A program made the position numbers and the translations under genes. A model generated the notes under the pieces. That model was not told the origin of the DNA. It searched no databases and was given only the letters and a program-made list of their open reading frames with translations. Positions 15,594 to 22,711 of a DNA stretch of 25,044 bases are shown one piece after another; position 1 is the first letter of the stretch, and every line of letters starts with the position of its first letter. Source of the stretch: Verrucomicrobia bacterium UBA6775 (GTDB lineage: Bacteria > Verrucomicrobiota > Verrucomicrobiia > Limisphaerales > UBA1096); assembly GCA_002453165.1 (NCBI GenBank), contig DKGH01000125.1, positions 13,464 to 38,507 on the forward strand, read 5' to 3'.

Positions 15594-18083
15594 CTACTCC
15601 GCCTCTTGCAGCCAGGCGAGGAGATCCGCCATTTGCGCCACGCTCAAGCCCGCCTCCAGTCCCTCCGGCATCAACGATCTTCCGATGGATTTCACTTCAT
15701 CGCCTTCCGAACGAAGCAACTGCCGCTCCGATCCGTCAGGCAACCCCACTTGAATGACCACATCATTCATGAATCGGATGCTGCCGACGATCGTCTCCCG
15801 CCCATTCGCAGTGCGAACCTCATGCAGGACGTACTGCGCCGCGACCTCCCGGTTGGGGTCGATCAGGTGAATGAGCATTTGCTCCGCCCCATTTGACCTC
15901 GACGCCCTCAAGTCAGGGCCGATGGCCTGCCCCACTCCCCCGAGTTGATGGCACGCCCCGCATCGTTGCTCAAAAACCTTCCGGCCAAGCTCAGCTTTTC
16001 CGCGCTTGACCAAAGCCGGACGAAACTGCTCCACCACCTTGGCCCGGTCCGGGTTGACGATCCCGCTTGGTTTGAAAATTGGCAGCACACTAGCCGTCCG
16101 TTTTTTAGGGACAAGAAACTGGGCCAACCGACCCTCTTTCATCGCGTGCAAATTTTGCAGGATCATTCCCCTGTACGGGTTGGCCTTCAGCGCCGCATCA
16201 GCCTCCAACGCAGCGATCAGTTGCCCATGCTGTTCGGTCGTTGCATTGAACAACCCGGGGAGCTGCCAATAGTCCGTGCCCGCCTGACGATAGATTGAGT
16301 GCAACACATCTGTCTTGCCTGAAAAATCCACCAAGCCAAGCGTCCACGCCAACTGGTTTTGAACAAAAAAATCCCGTGTACCAGCCAGTCGAACCAAGTT
16401 TTGAACGAGCAAATGATCTTCCGAAAGCTGACCGGCAATCCCTGCCTTTCGGTTCGGTAAAAACTGTTCAGCCAGGCGCACGCCGTGACCCCGAACAACT
16501 GGGGAGCCATCCACCATCGCTGCCGTCACGTCTTCAAACACCAACGCATTCAGTCCGGCCAACGCGTGCAATGCGTGCATTCGGCCAAGGTCGGTTTTCC
16601 CGCGCTTGGCCAAGCGGCGCAGTGGTACAACGGCCACCTGGTTTTGTCGCTCAAACAACAGGCGAGCCGCTGTGCTGCGATGCCAGCCGTTCGGATGATC
16701 CAACATCGCAACTAACTCGGCTTCAGTCGCTTGGCCAAGCGCTGGCAAAGCCGGTTGCACAAAAATATCGGGCACGATCCGGTAAATCCGTCCCCGGTCA
16801 TTGCCGCTGTCGAGGTCGATGTGCTGCTTGATCCCCTGCGGCAACGACCACGGGTGCTCGATCACTTCGCGGTACATGTCGGCGATGTACAACGCGCCGT
16901 CCGGGCCGACCTCCATCTGCACCGGGCGGAACCAATTATCCGTCGAGGCGAGGAATTCCCGGTCCCGCTCATCCTCTGGTCTCCGCGCCATGAAGCTAAC
17001 CCCGGCGGGTTGAAGTTTTTTCCGATGAACAAGATTGCTCCCGCAGTCCGCGATAAAGGCGTCCCCGGAAAAATCCTGCGGCCAGGCGTGACCGTCGTAA
17101 ATCGTGATGCCAGTGGCCGCAGTGAAGTATCCGGACGGGCGTCCACCACCTTCGATCGGGCCTTCCACTTTTCCATCCACACGCCAGCGCGTGCGAATCA
17201 CCCGCCACGCCTCATCCGGGCTACGGCGAAACACCGGTGCCGCCGCCCCATCGACAGCAATGCCGTGCAGGGGTGACGTCGGGATGAAAAACGGATTGAT
17301 CCCCACATAACGCTGCTCGTGCATCACCTGTTGAATGTGACGACTGTTGCTGCAGACGAACTTTCGTCCAACTGCATCAAAGTCCATCCCGTGCTGCGCC
17401 CCGCCACTTTCCAGTCTGAACTCAAGCGTCCGGGGGGCGAATGAAAAATCAGACCTCGCGAACGAGACGGTTCCCAACTCGGGACGGGACGGGACGTGAA
17501 CCTTTCCCGGTGTGCCGCTGGCCGAGCCGTGAATGCGGTTGTCTAAACCCCAGCGAAAGCTGTTCATTAAAGACTGCATGTTGAGCCGCTTCACGCCCTC
17601 CCCAAAACCGGTCAACGCCACTTTGCGTTCGTCCGCTTTTCGATCGCCGTCGGTATCCTTCAGGTAAAGGATGTCCGGCGTCGCCCCGACAAATACGCCT
17701 CCGTCAAAACACGCCACCGCAGTTGGCCATGCGAGGTTGTCCGCAAAAATGGTTGATCGATCAAACTGCCCGTCCCCGTTTTCATCCTCGAGCAATCGAA
17801 CCCGGCCAAGCCGATCCTCGCGGTGTTCCGAGTAGCCGATCATCTCGACCACGTACAGTCGACCGTGCTCGTCAAACGCCATGGCGACCGGATCGACCAC
17901 CAACGGCTCGGCGGCAACCAGCTGAATCTCGAAACCCTCGCGAATCGAAAAGGTGCCTATGACATTTTTAGGCTCTGTTGGAGGAATACGGGGTAGATCA
18001 CTTTTTTCGGCCGTTGGCTCGGCAGCCTTGACCAAGCCAGAGACGACAAGCCAAGCGATAAGCAAAGAAACCAAGCGCAACAT
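15594..18083 (-). CDS. PVC-type secreted heme-binding dehydrogenase (Pirellula/Verrucomicrobium type)
   Basis: 829 residues from the ATG at 18083, which starts a clear signal peptide (MLRLVSLLIAWLVVSGLVKA, cut near AEP). A beta-propeller follows (about 30-440; REGFEIQLVAAEPLV, DEHGRLYVVEM, DENGDGQFD, DGALYIADMYREVIEHP), then a helical HEAT-like stretch (about 450-650) and a C-terminal cytochrome c with CGACH at about 708-712 and a likely axial Met in SLMPEG near 805. This is the PVC family combining the putative membrane-bound dehydrogenase domain with the putative heme-binding domain; substrates are unknown, with sugar or alcohol oxidation often assumed. Export to the periplasm is expected. 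Two exact palindromes in the helical part encode RLAKRG and ALGQAT. An upstream in-frame TTG (18119) would put a palindrome-derived segment before the signal peptide and was rejected. Confidence 0.9.
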   Translation of the reverse strand: MLRLVSLLIAWLVVSGLVKAAEPTAEKSDLPRIPPTEPKNVIGTFSIREGFEIQLVAAEPLVVDPVAMAFDEHGRLYVVEMIGYSEHREDRLGRVRLLEDENGDGQFDRSTIFADNLAWPTAVACFDGGVFVGATPDILYLKDTDGDRKADERKVALTGFGEGVKRLNMQSLMNSFRWGLDNRIHGSASGTPGKVHVPSRPELGTVSFARSDFSFAPRTLEFRLESGGAQHGMDFDAVGRKFVCSNSRHIQQVMHEQRYVGINPFFIPTSPLHGIAVDGAAAPVFRRSPDEAWRVIRTRWRVDGKVEGPIEGGGRPSGYFTAATGITIYDGHAWPQDFSGDAFIADCGSNLVHRKKLQPAGVSFMARRPEDERDREFLASTDNWFRPVQMEVGPDGALYIADMYREVIEHPWSLPQGIKQHIDLDSGNDRGRIYRIVPDIFVQPALPALGQATEAELVAMLDHPNGWHRSTAARLLFERQNQVAVVPLRRLAKRGKTDLGRMHALHALAGLNALVFEDVTAAMVDGSPVVRGHGVRLAEQFLPNRKAGIAGQLSEDHLLVQNLVRLAGTRDFFVQNQLAWTLGLVDFSGKTDVLHSIYRQAGTDYWQLPGLFNATTEQHGQLIAALEADAALKANPYRGMILQNLHAMKEGRLAQFLVPKKRTASVLPIFKPSGIVNPDRAKVVEQFRPALVKRGKAELGRKVFEQRCGACHQLGGVGQAIGPDLRASRSNGAEQMLIHLIDPNREVAAQYVLHEVRTANGRETIVGSIRFMNDVVIQVGLPDGSERQLLRSEGDEVKSIGRSLMPEGLEAGLSVAQMADLLAWLQEAE
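16603..16616. repeat. 14-bp palindrome, inside the dehydrogenase gene
   Basis: Exact copy, read as Arg-Leu-Ala-Lys-Arg in the helical repeat region, not in the propeller or cytochrome. Confidence 0.95.
16728..16741. repeat. 14-bp palindrome, inside the dehydrogenase gene
   Basis: Exact copy 125 bases from the previous one, read as Leu-Gly-Gln-Ala at the propeller-to-helical linker. Confidence 0.95.
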
Positions 18084-18155
18084 TCGGGAGAGCAAAACTT
18101 GGCCAAGCGCGAACAACAACCAAAAAGGGAGCCGCTTGAATAATCATATACTCTA

Positions 18156-18183
18156 TTGACATAGTAGGAATTAAATGTACTCT
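18156..18183 (+). promoter_or_regulatory. Possible sigma-70-type promoter for the DUF2061 gene
   Basis: A perfect TTGACA (18156-18161) is followed after 16 bases by TACTCT, a weak -10. It lies about 40 bases upstream of the DUF2061 start. The -10 match is only 3 of 6, so this is tentative. Confidence 0.35.
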
Positions 18184-18223
18184 CCCTGGCCTTGCGGGTT
18201 TTTAGCTCGTTTTATTGGGAAAT

Positions 18224-18481
18224 ATGCCAGGAAAAGAAACTCAGATTATCACAGAATCGTCGATGCGCAGTGTGCTCAAGGGGTTTACATGGCGCTTGGT
18301 TGCGACTTTTTCGACCATGGTAATCGCCTATCTCATCACAGGGGAAACAGACACGGCGCTTAAGATTGGGGTTATCGAGTTTGTGGCCAAGATCGCGGTG
18401 TACTACGTGCACGAACGGATTTGGCTCCGCATTCCATTCGGAAAAAATACGGTGGTCAAAACTCCGGAATTCGAAATATGA
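18224..18481 (+). CDS. DUF2061 small membrane protein
   Basis: 85 residues from the ATG at 18224. The core matches DUF2061: SMRSVLKGFTWRLVATFSTM, then AYLITGETDTALKIG and FVAKIAVYYVHERIW. Two membrane helices are predicted, with the conserved Arg-Trp at the start of the first and the His-Glu-Arg-Trp-like motif after the second. The biochemical function is unknown. From memory, family members sometimes occur beside sulfate-activation genes, which would fit the sulfur theme of the riboswitch operon that follows; I cannot verify this here. An in-frame TTG at 18215 is an alternative start with no advantage. Confidence 0.85.
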   Translation: MPGKETQIITESSMRSVLKGFTWRLVATFSTMVIAYLITGETDTALKIGVIEFVAKIAVYYVHERIWLRIPFGKNTVVKTPEFEI

Positions 18482-18482
18482 G

Positions 18483-18488
18483 TTGACA
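18483..18488 (+). promoter_or_regulatory. Consensus -35 box ahead of the SAM riboswitch
   Basis: TTGACA starts two bases after the DUF2061 stop and 45 bases before the aptamer, where a promoter is required. The expected -10 position (about 18505-18511) reads CTTCATT, a poor match, so only the -35 element is supported. Confidence 0.35.
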
Positions 18489-18532
18489 GCTTGGCCTCAT
18501 TTTAGCTTCATTTGCCCCGCTGCTTCGGCAGC

Positions 18533-18704
18533 ATCTCATTAAGAGTGGTTGAGGGATCTGGCCCTGTGACGCCACGGCAACCGGTTGGAATGCGAATCCA
18601 ACGACGAGGTGCCAATTCCAGCCCGACGGCAGCGTCAGGGGAAAATGGGACGAGATCGCGAAGAATTTCTTCACCCCTTCTCGTCTTACGGGAAGGGGAT
18701 TTTT
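18533..18704 (+). promoter_or_regulatory. SAM riboswitch (S-box/SAM-I class) with transcription attenuator
   Basis: The aptamer runs from about 18533 to 18656. P1 is ATCTC (18533-18537) with GAGAT (18652-18656). Conserved core elements are AAGAGTGGTTGAGGGA, TGGCCC, the kink-turn partner CGGCAACCGG, the P3 hairpin (TTGGA...TCCAA) and GGTGCCAATTCC. The expression platform is readable. CCCCTTC (18674-18680) and GAAGGGG (18692-18698), extendable to 11 bp, form a terminator followed by T5. GACGAGA (18649-18655), the 3' side of P1, is also perfectly complementary to TCTCGTC (18679-18685) in the terminator's 5' arm, giving the antiterminator. With SAM bound, P1 frees the terminator and transcription stops, so the downstream genes are expressed when SAM is low. 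Confidence 0.95.
18674..18704 (+). terminator. Riboswitch-controlled terminator
   Basis: An 11-bp stem (18674-18684 with 18688-18698, including one T-G pair), a CTT loop and a T5 tract at 18700-18704, 42 bases before the ATG of the threonine-synthase-like gene. Mutually exclusive with the antiterminator described for the riboswitch. Confidence 0.88.
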
Positions 18705-18745
18705 CTGTCCCCGCTACTCCCAACTTTCGCACAAAGAAAACAGGC

Positions 18746-20005
18746 ATGAGTAAAAAATCAGGATTCATGAAGGCACTCAAGTGCCGCGAGTGCGGGCGGG
18801 AATATCCGCTCGAGGCCACACATGTGTGCGAGTTCGACTTCGGCCCGCTGGAGGTCGCATACGACTACGACAAGATTAAAAAATCGCTGACCAAGGATTC
18901 TCTGGCCAAGCGTCCCCAGACGATGTGGCGCTTCCGGGAATTGCTCCCAGTCGCAGAGGAGCCCACCGTGGGAACGGGCGTCGGCTACACGCCGCTGGTC
19001 AAGGCCGACCGCTTGGCCAAGTGGCTCGGCGTGCGTGAGGCATGGGTGAAGAACGACGCCGTCAACTACCCTACACTTTCGTTCAAGGATCGCGTGGTGA
19101 GCGTGGCTTTGAGCCGCGCACGCGAACTTGGCTTCGAGACTGTGGCCTGTGCCTCGACCGGCAACCTCGCCAACTCGGTCGCCGCCAACGCCGCCTCGGC
19201 CGGGCTGGATTCGTTCGTATTCATTCCCAACGACCTGGAGGAAGGCAAGATTCTCAACTCGCTTATCTACGGCGCACGAGTGGTGGGTATTCGGGGGCAT
19301 TACGACGAAGTGAACCGCCTGTGCGCGGAGATCGCCGGCAAGTACAAATGGGCGTTCGTCAATGTGAACATGCGCCCATACTACGCGGAGGGGTCAAAGA
19401 GCATGGCGTTTGAGATCGCCGAGCAGTTGAACTGGAAACTGCCGCAGCACACAGTCGCGCCGATGGCCTCCGGCTCACTGCTCACCAAGATTCACAAGGG
19501 CTATCAGGAGTTGATCCAGCTGGGCCTCGCCAAGGACACCAAGCCGGTCGTGCACGGCGCGCAGGCCACCGGTTGTTCGCCGATCTCTGCCGCATACAAG
19601 GATGGCAAGGATTTCTTCAAGCCGGTCAAGCCGGACACCATTGCCAAGTCGCTCGCCATCGGCACGCCGGCGGACGGCTTTTATGCACTGAAGGTGATGA
19701 AGGAAACCGGCGGTGCCTCAGACGATGTCAGCGATGACGAGATTCGCGAGGCGATGAAGGCGCTCGCCGAATGCGAGGGCATCTTCACCGAGACTGCAGG
19801 CGGCGTGACCGTTGGCACGGCCAAGAAACTGGTTGCCTCGGGCAAGATTCCCGCCGAGGATTCCGTTGTCCTTTGTGTGACCGGCAACGGCCTCAAGACG
19901 CTCGACGCCGTGCAGGGCCGCGTTGGCAAACCGGATGAGATCAAGCCGAGCTTGAGGGAGTTCGAGGAGTTGATCGAGTCCGATACGAAAGTCAAAACCA
20001 AGTAA
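18746..20005 (+). CDS. thrC: Threonine-synthase-like PLP enzyme under SAM riboswitch control
   Basis: 419 residues from the ATG at 18746, after the riboswitch terminator. The N-terminus has a zinc-ribbon-like CRECG...C pattern (Cys13, 16, 28) as in many ThrC proteins. The fold-type-II PLP core follows: GYTPLVKADRLA, LSFKDR with the presumed Schiff-base Lys114, ASTGNLANSVAANAASAG as phosphate/asparagine loop, and ATGCSPI. Homology alone says threonine synthase (O-phosphohomoserine to threonine). The context argues for something else or something extra: SAM-responsive control, and immediate linkage to a MoaD-like sulfur carrier (12 bases) and a NIL protein. A homocysteine-forming gamma-replacement on O-phosphohomoserine is my hypothesis. 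A one-mismatch palindrome (19010) encodes RLAKWLG. Confidence 0.88.
   Translation: MSKKSGFMKALKCRECGREYPLEATHVCEFDFGPLEVAYDYDKIKKSLTKDSLAKRPQTMWRFRELLPVAEEPTVGTGVGYTPLVKADRLAKWLGVREAWVKNDAVNYPTLSFKDRVVSVALSRARELGFETVACASTGNLANSVAANAASAGLDSFVFIPNDLEEGKILNSLIYGARVVGIRGHYDEVNRLCAEIAGKYKWAFVNVNMRPYYAEGSKSMAFEIAEQLNWKLPQHTVAPMASGSLLTKIHKGYQELIQLGLAKDTKPVVHGAQATGCSPISAAYKDGKDFFKPVKPDTIAKSLAIGTPADGFYALKVMKETGGASDDVSDDEIREAMKALAECEGIFTETAGGVTVGTAKKLVASGKIPAEDSVVLCVTGNGLKTLDAVQGRVGKPDEIKPSLREFEELIESDTKVKTK
19010..19023. repeat. Palindrome variant, one mismatch, inside the threonine-synthase-like gene
   Basis: CGCTTGGCCAAGTG, 13 of 14 matches, encoding Arg-Leu-Ala-Lys-Trp next to the PLP-binding region. 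Confidence 0.85.
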
Positions 20006-20017
20006 CGAATTTTCAGA

Positions 20018-20293
20018 ATGGCAGCAACAGTACGCATCCCCACACCGCTTCGTAAGCTCACGAACGAACAGGAAACTGTGGAAGTCGAATCCGCCACCAT
20101 CGGCACCGCCGTGGATGAACTGGAGGGTAAATTTCCCGGCATCAAGGAACGGCTCGTCGATGAGGCGGGCGAGATTCGCCGCTTCGTCAATGTTTACGTC
20201 AACGAGGAGGACATTCGCTTCCTCGAGAATCAGGACACGCCGTTGAAAGACGGTGACGACGTCAGCATCATCCCCGCCATCGCGGGAGGTTAA
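20018..20293 (+). CDS. MoaD/ThiS-family sulfur carrier protein
   Basis: 91 residues with a beta-grasp pattern: IPTPLRKLT start, a central helix TIGTAVDELEGKFPGIKERL, NVYVNEEDIRFL and the C-terminal SIIPAIAGG. The chain ends exactly in Gly-Gly, so it can be adenylated and thiocarboxylated without processing. The length and the DIRFLENQDTPLKDGDDV strand recall the CysO/MoaD-like carriers used in amino-acid biosynthesis more than the short ThiS. It lies 12 bases after the threonine-synthase-like gene and 9 bases before the NIL gene, all under the SAM riboswitch. The E1-like activating enzyme and any Mec-type protease are not in the window. Confidence 0.9.
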   Translation: MAATVRIPTPLRKLTNEQETVEVESATIGTAVDELEGKFPGIKERLVDEAGEIRRFVNVYVNEEDIRFLENQDTPLKDGDDVSIIPAIAGG

Positions 20294-20302
20294 GGAAGAT
20301 TC

Positions 20303-20629
20303 ATGGCAGCCAAAAAGAAGGCAGCCAAGCCAGCACGTAAGGCCGCGAAGAAAGCGGTTCGCAAAACCAAACGCGCTGCCAACCAAAGGAAAACCGCCCG
20401 GCTGTGGCTGATGTTCCCGCAGCGGCTCATCACCAAGCCGGTCGTCTGGGAGCTGTCCCAGAAATTCCCGGTCGTCACCAACGTCCGCCAAGCCAGTGTC
20501 ACCGGTGAGATTGGCCTGATTTGCCTTGAGCTGGACGGCTTGGCCAACGACGTGAAAAAAGCCGTCGCTTGGCTGGAACGCCGCGGCGTGAGCGTCGAAC
20601 CGGTCGAGATCAACGTCATCGAGAGCTGA
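20303..20629 (+). CDS. NIL-domain protein with a lysine/alanine-rich tail
   Basis: 108 residues. The C-terminal ~75 form a NIL domain (RLWLMFPQRLITKPVVWELS, NVRQASVTGEIGLICLELDG, VKKAVAWLERRGVSVEPVEI). This is the ferredoxin-like fold found at the C-terminus of the methionine importer ATPase MetN and in proteins for homocysteine formation, where it may bind methionine or assist sulfur transfer. The first ~33 residues (MAAKKKAAKPARKAAKKAVR and on) are strongly basic, like bacterial histone-H1-type tails. This looks like a lineage-specific addition; it could bind nucleic acid or be a solubility tail. Last gene of the SAM-controlled operon; an exact palindrome follows nine bases later. Confidence 0.85.
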   Translation: MAAKKKAAKPARKAAKKAVRKTKRAANQRKTARLWLMFPQRLITKPVVWELSQKFPVVTNVRQASVTGEIGLICLELDGLANDVKKAVAWLERRGVSVEPVEINVIES

Positions 20630-20637
20630 TCACTCTC

Positions 20638-20651
20638 CGCTTGGCCAAGCG
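20638..20651. repeat. 14-bp palindrome between convergent genes
   Basis: Exact copy in the 28-base gap between the stop of the NIL gene and the stop of tsaB. Followed by TTTGGC rather than a T-run, it does not look like a normal terminator. Confidence 0.95.
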
Positions 20652-20657
20652 TTTGGC

Positions 20658-21311
20658 TTACGCCGGGGGTATTTCGCGTAACGGAGGTGCCTTCACGAAG
20701 TCGATTTGACGCAAGTAAACCGGCTCAAGCTCGGATGCCTCAACGAATTCCACCCGTCGGGCGGCTAGGCGCCCAACAAATTCGGCCGAAGGAAACTGCT
20801 CCATCACCGCCGGGTATTTTTCGGCCAAGCTTGGCCCGATGACCGGTTGGCCACTTTCCAGCAACGCCTCAAATTCATCGCGCTTGGCCAGGCGCGTCGG
20901 TTCAATTTTGCGGACGCCCTCGTTTTCCAACTCGAACTTGGCCAGATAAAATTCGCCGCGAGCAGCATCGACAGCGAACGTGATCTCACCACGATCACCC
21001 GCAATTTGTCGGCCAAGGGCCAACGCCTCCAGACTGTCCGCTGCCTGCACCTTGACGCCGGCGGCTAGCTGCCAACCCTGCGTCAACGCGATCGCCGCCC
21101 GGATGCCGGTGTACGATCCGGGGCCGATCCCAACAGCGATGCACTCGATTTCTGGGCGACTCGTCTTCGCTGCTGTCAGAGTTTCCTCGATTAGTTGAAC
21201 CGCCGCCGTGTTCCTGCCCTCCGTGATTGTTTTTTCGGCAAGCAGATTTTCACAGCCCAGCACAGCGACGCTCCGGTGGTCGGAGGAAAATTCAACTGCC
21301 AACATCTTCAT
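20658..21311 (-). CDS. tsaB: tRNA t6A biosynthesis protein TsaB
   Basis: 217 residues from the ATG at 21311 (MKMLAVEFSSD). ASKHA-fold motifs are visible: the N-terminal AVEFSSDHRSVAVL, GIGPGSYTGIRAAIALTQG, and VDAARGEFYLAKFE. TsaB is the non-catalytic partner of TsaD in the transfer of threonylcarbamoyl to A37 of tRNA. The start overlaps the end of tsaE by 20 bases, so the two are translationally linked. A one-mismatch palindrome (20881-20894) encodes TRLAKRDE. It is the last gene of the purH operon, and its 3' end faces the NIL gene with an exact palindrome in the gap. Confidence 0.93.
   Translation of the reverse strand: MKMLAVEFSSDHRSVAVLGCENLLAEKTITEGRNTAAVQLIEETLTAAKTSRPEIECIAVGIGPGSYTGIRAAIALTQGWQLAAGVKVQAADSLEALALGRQIAGDRGEITFAVDAARGEFYLAKFELENEGVRKIEPTRLAKRDEFEALLESGQPVIGPSLAEKYPAVMEQFPSAEFVGRLAARRVEFVEASELEPVYLRQIDFVKAPPLREIPPA
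20881..20894. repeat. Palindrome variant, one mismatch, inside tsaB
   Basis: CGCTTGGCCAGGCG, 13 of 14 matches; it still encodes Arg-Leu-Ala-Lys-Arg on the tsaB strand. Confidence 0.85.
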
Positions 21312-21765
21312 ACTCAATCCTCCGTCGAGTTTCGCCCTCGTCGGTCAGATTTACCAAACGCAACGTCACACCATCGGTGGGGCGGGCCGACTCAGGCAAT
21401 AGCTGCCCCGGTTGCCAATCGGAAACCAGCCACCGCTCAAACCACTCTATGGCGGCAACGCCGTCGGGCGCGGTCAGGAAATGTTCCAAACCGGCGCCGA
21501 CAATTTCCGCCGGCGTCTCCAGTCGGTAAAGGTCGATGTGGGCCAGCGGCAACCGCCCCTCGTCGTGTTCCTGCAGCAGGGCGAATGTCGGCGAGTTGAC
21601 CGTTGCCTCGACTCCCAGCCCGGCAGCCAGGCCTTTTACCAGTTGAGTTTTGCCCGTGCCCAAGTCTCCCATCAGACCGATCACCCAGCCGGCAGCGAGG
21701 TCCGCTGCCCATTGCCGGCCGAGCTCGAAAGTCTCGTCGGGACTATTGGAAGTGAACGAACCCAC
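21292..21765 (-). CDS. tsaE: tRNA t6A biosynthesis ATPase TsaE
   Basis: 157 residues from a GTG at 21765. Walker A is GDLGTGKTQLVKGLA, followed by the family motifs NSPTFALLQEH, LAHIDLYRLE and AAIEWFERW. TsaE drives turnover of the TsaB-TsaD complex with ATP. The start is uncertain: TTG at 21774 is the longer option, and neither has a clear ribosome site; both overlap the end of thiL. The overlap with thiL before it and tsaB after it marks a tight operon. Confidence 0.92.
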   Translation of the reverse strand: MGSFTSNSPDETFELGRQWAADLAAGWVIGLMGDLGTGKTQLVKGLAAGLGVEATVNSPTFALLQEHDEGRLPLAHIDLYRLETPAEIVGAGLEHFLTAPDGVAAIEWFERWLVSDWQPGQLLPESARPTDGVTLRLVNLTDEGETRRRIEYEDVGS

Positions 21766-22711
21766 GGGTGGCAAACTCCTTTGTACCGTCCTTCTGTTGG
21801 ATCTTTAGCCCCGGCTCGGCAACGACTTTGCCGATGCAACTGATCGGGGTCTCCGGGAACGCCTTGCGAAATTGATCGAGCAATGCCACCGCGTAACCCT
21901 GCCCAAGCGTGAAACAAAGCTCGTAGTCTTCGCCATCGGTCAGTGCCGCGAGCAGCGGAGGCTTGGCGGCATCCGACTCGCGGGCGCGGAGCCTCGCCTC
22001 ACGCCGGATTGGCAGCGCTGTCTCCAGCAGCTCCGCCCCGGCGTTTGCCTGATCCAACAGGTGGCCCAAATCCCCGGCGAGGCCATCGCTGAGATCGATC
22101 ATGGCGCTAGGCAAAAAGTGTTCGGCCAACCAAAGAGCCTCGTTCAGGCGTGGAGTAAAATCCAGATGATGCCCGGCGATCGAGCCGCCCAGCTCGCCTG
22201 TGACCCAGACCCCATCCCCCGGCTTGGCCCCGGCCCTAAGAACACATCGATCCCGATCGACCTCGCCAACCACAGACACGCTAATGACTAAGCGCTCCGG
22301 GTTGGAAACCGTCTCGCCGCCCACCACCGCAACCTCGTGTCGCTTGGCCAAGCGGTTGATGCCATCGTAAATCGCCTCAACCATCTCACCGTCGAACCCG
22401 TCCGGCAGGCCAAGCGTAATCATGGCCCAGCGTGGCGATCCAGCCATGGCGGCGATGTCGCTGAGCGCCCGACCAAGCGCCTTGTGGCCGACTTTTTCCG
22501 GGGCCGTCTCGCGGGTAAAATGGACTCCCTCGACCATGCCGTCAGTCTTGTGAAGCTGCCATTTGCCGGGAACACTGGCATCGATCACGGCGCAATCGTC
22601 CCCGGCACCGACGATGACCGAGTCGTTGGTTTGCAGCTTTGTTTTCAGGCGTGTGATCAGCTCAAACTCGCCTGGACTTTTTGCCGTTCCTTTTTTTGTC
22701 TCGTCGCTCAT
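21743..22711 (-). CDS. thiL: Thiamine-monophosphate kinase
   Basis: 322 residues, normal for ThiL. Motifs: GAGDDCAVID near the N-terminus, TDGMVEGVHF, ALSDIAAMAGSPRWA, VVGGETV, MIDLSDGLAGDLGHLL and LTDGEDYELCF. It phosphorylates thiamine phosphate to the active thiamine diphosphate. The ATG overlaps the CPBP gene's stop as TAATG, so coupling is likely. An exact palindrome (22341) encodes INRLAKRHE between conserved motifs. Confidence 0.95.
   Translation of the reverse strand: MSDETKKGTAKSPGEFELITRLKTKLQTNDSVIVGAGDDCAVIDASVPGKWQLHKTDGMVEGVHFTRETAPEKVGHKALGRALSDIAAMAGSPRWAMITLGLPDGFDGEMVEAIYDGINRLAKRHEVAVVGGETVSNPERLVISVSVVGEVDRDRCVLRAGAKPGDGVWVTGELGGSIAGHHLDFTPRLNEALWLAEHFLPSAMIDLSDGLAGDLGHLLDQANAGAELLETALPIRREARLRARESDAAKPPLLAALTDGEDYELCFTLGQGYAVALLDQFRKAFPETPISCIGKVVAEPGLKIQQKDGTKEFATRGFVHFQ
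22341..22354. repeat. 14-bp palindrome, inside thiL
   Basis: Exact copy, read as Arg-Leu-Ala-Lys-Arg in a surface-type helix just before the GGET strand. Confidence 0.95.

Noticed and set aside
18512..18745. N-terminal extension of the threonine-synthase-like protein
   Set aside because: The stretch is the SAM riboswitch and its terminator; the protein starts at the ATG at 18746.
20638..20651. Palindrome as a bidirectional terminator between the NIL gene and tsaB
   Set aside because: No T-run follows on either strand, and the same sequence occurs inside genes that must be transcribed through.
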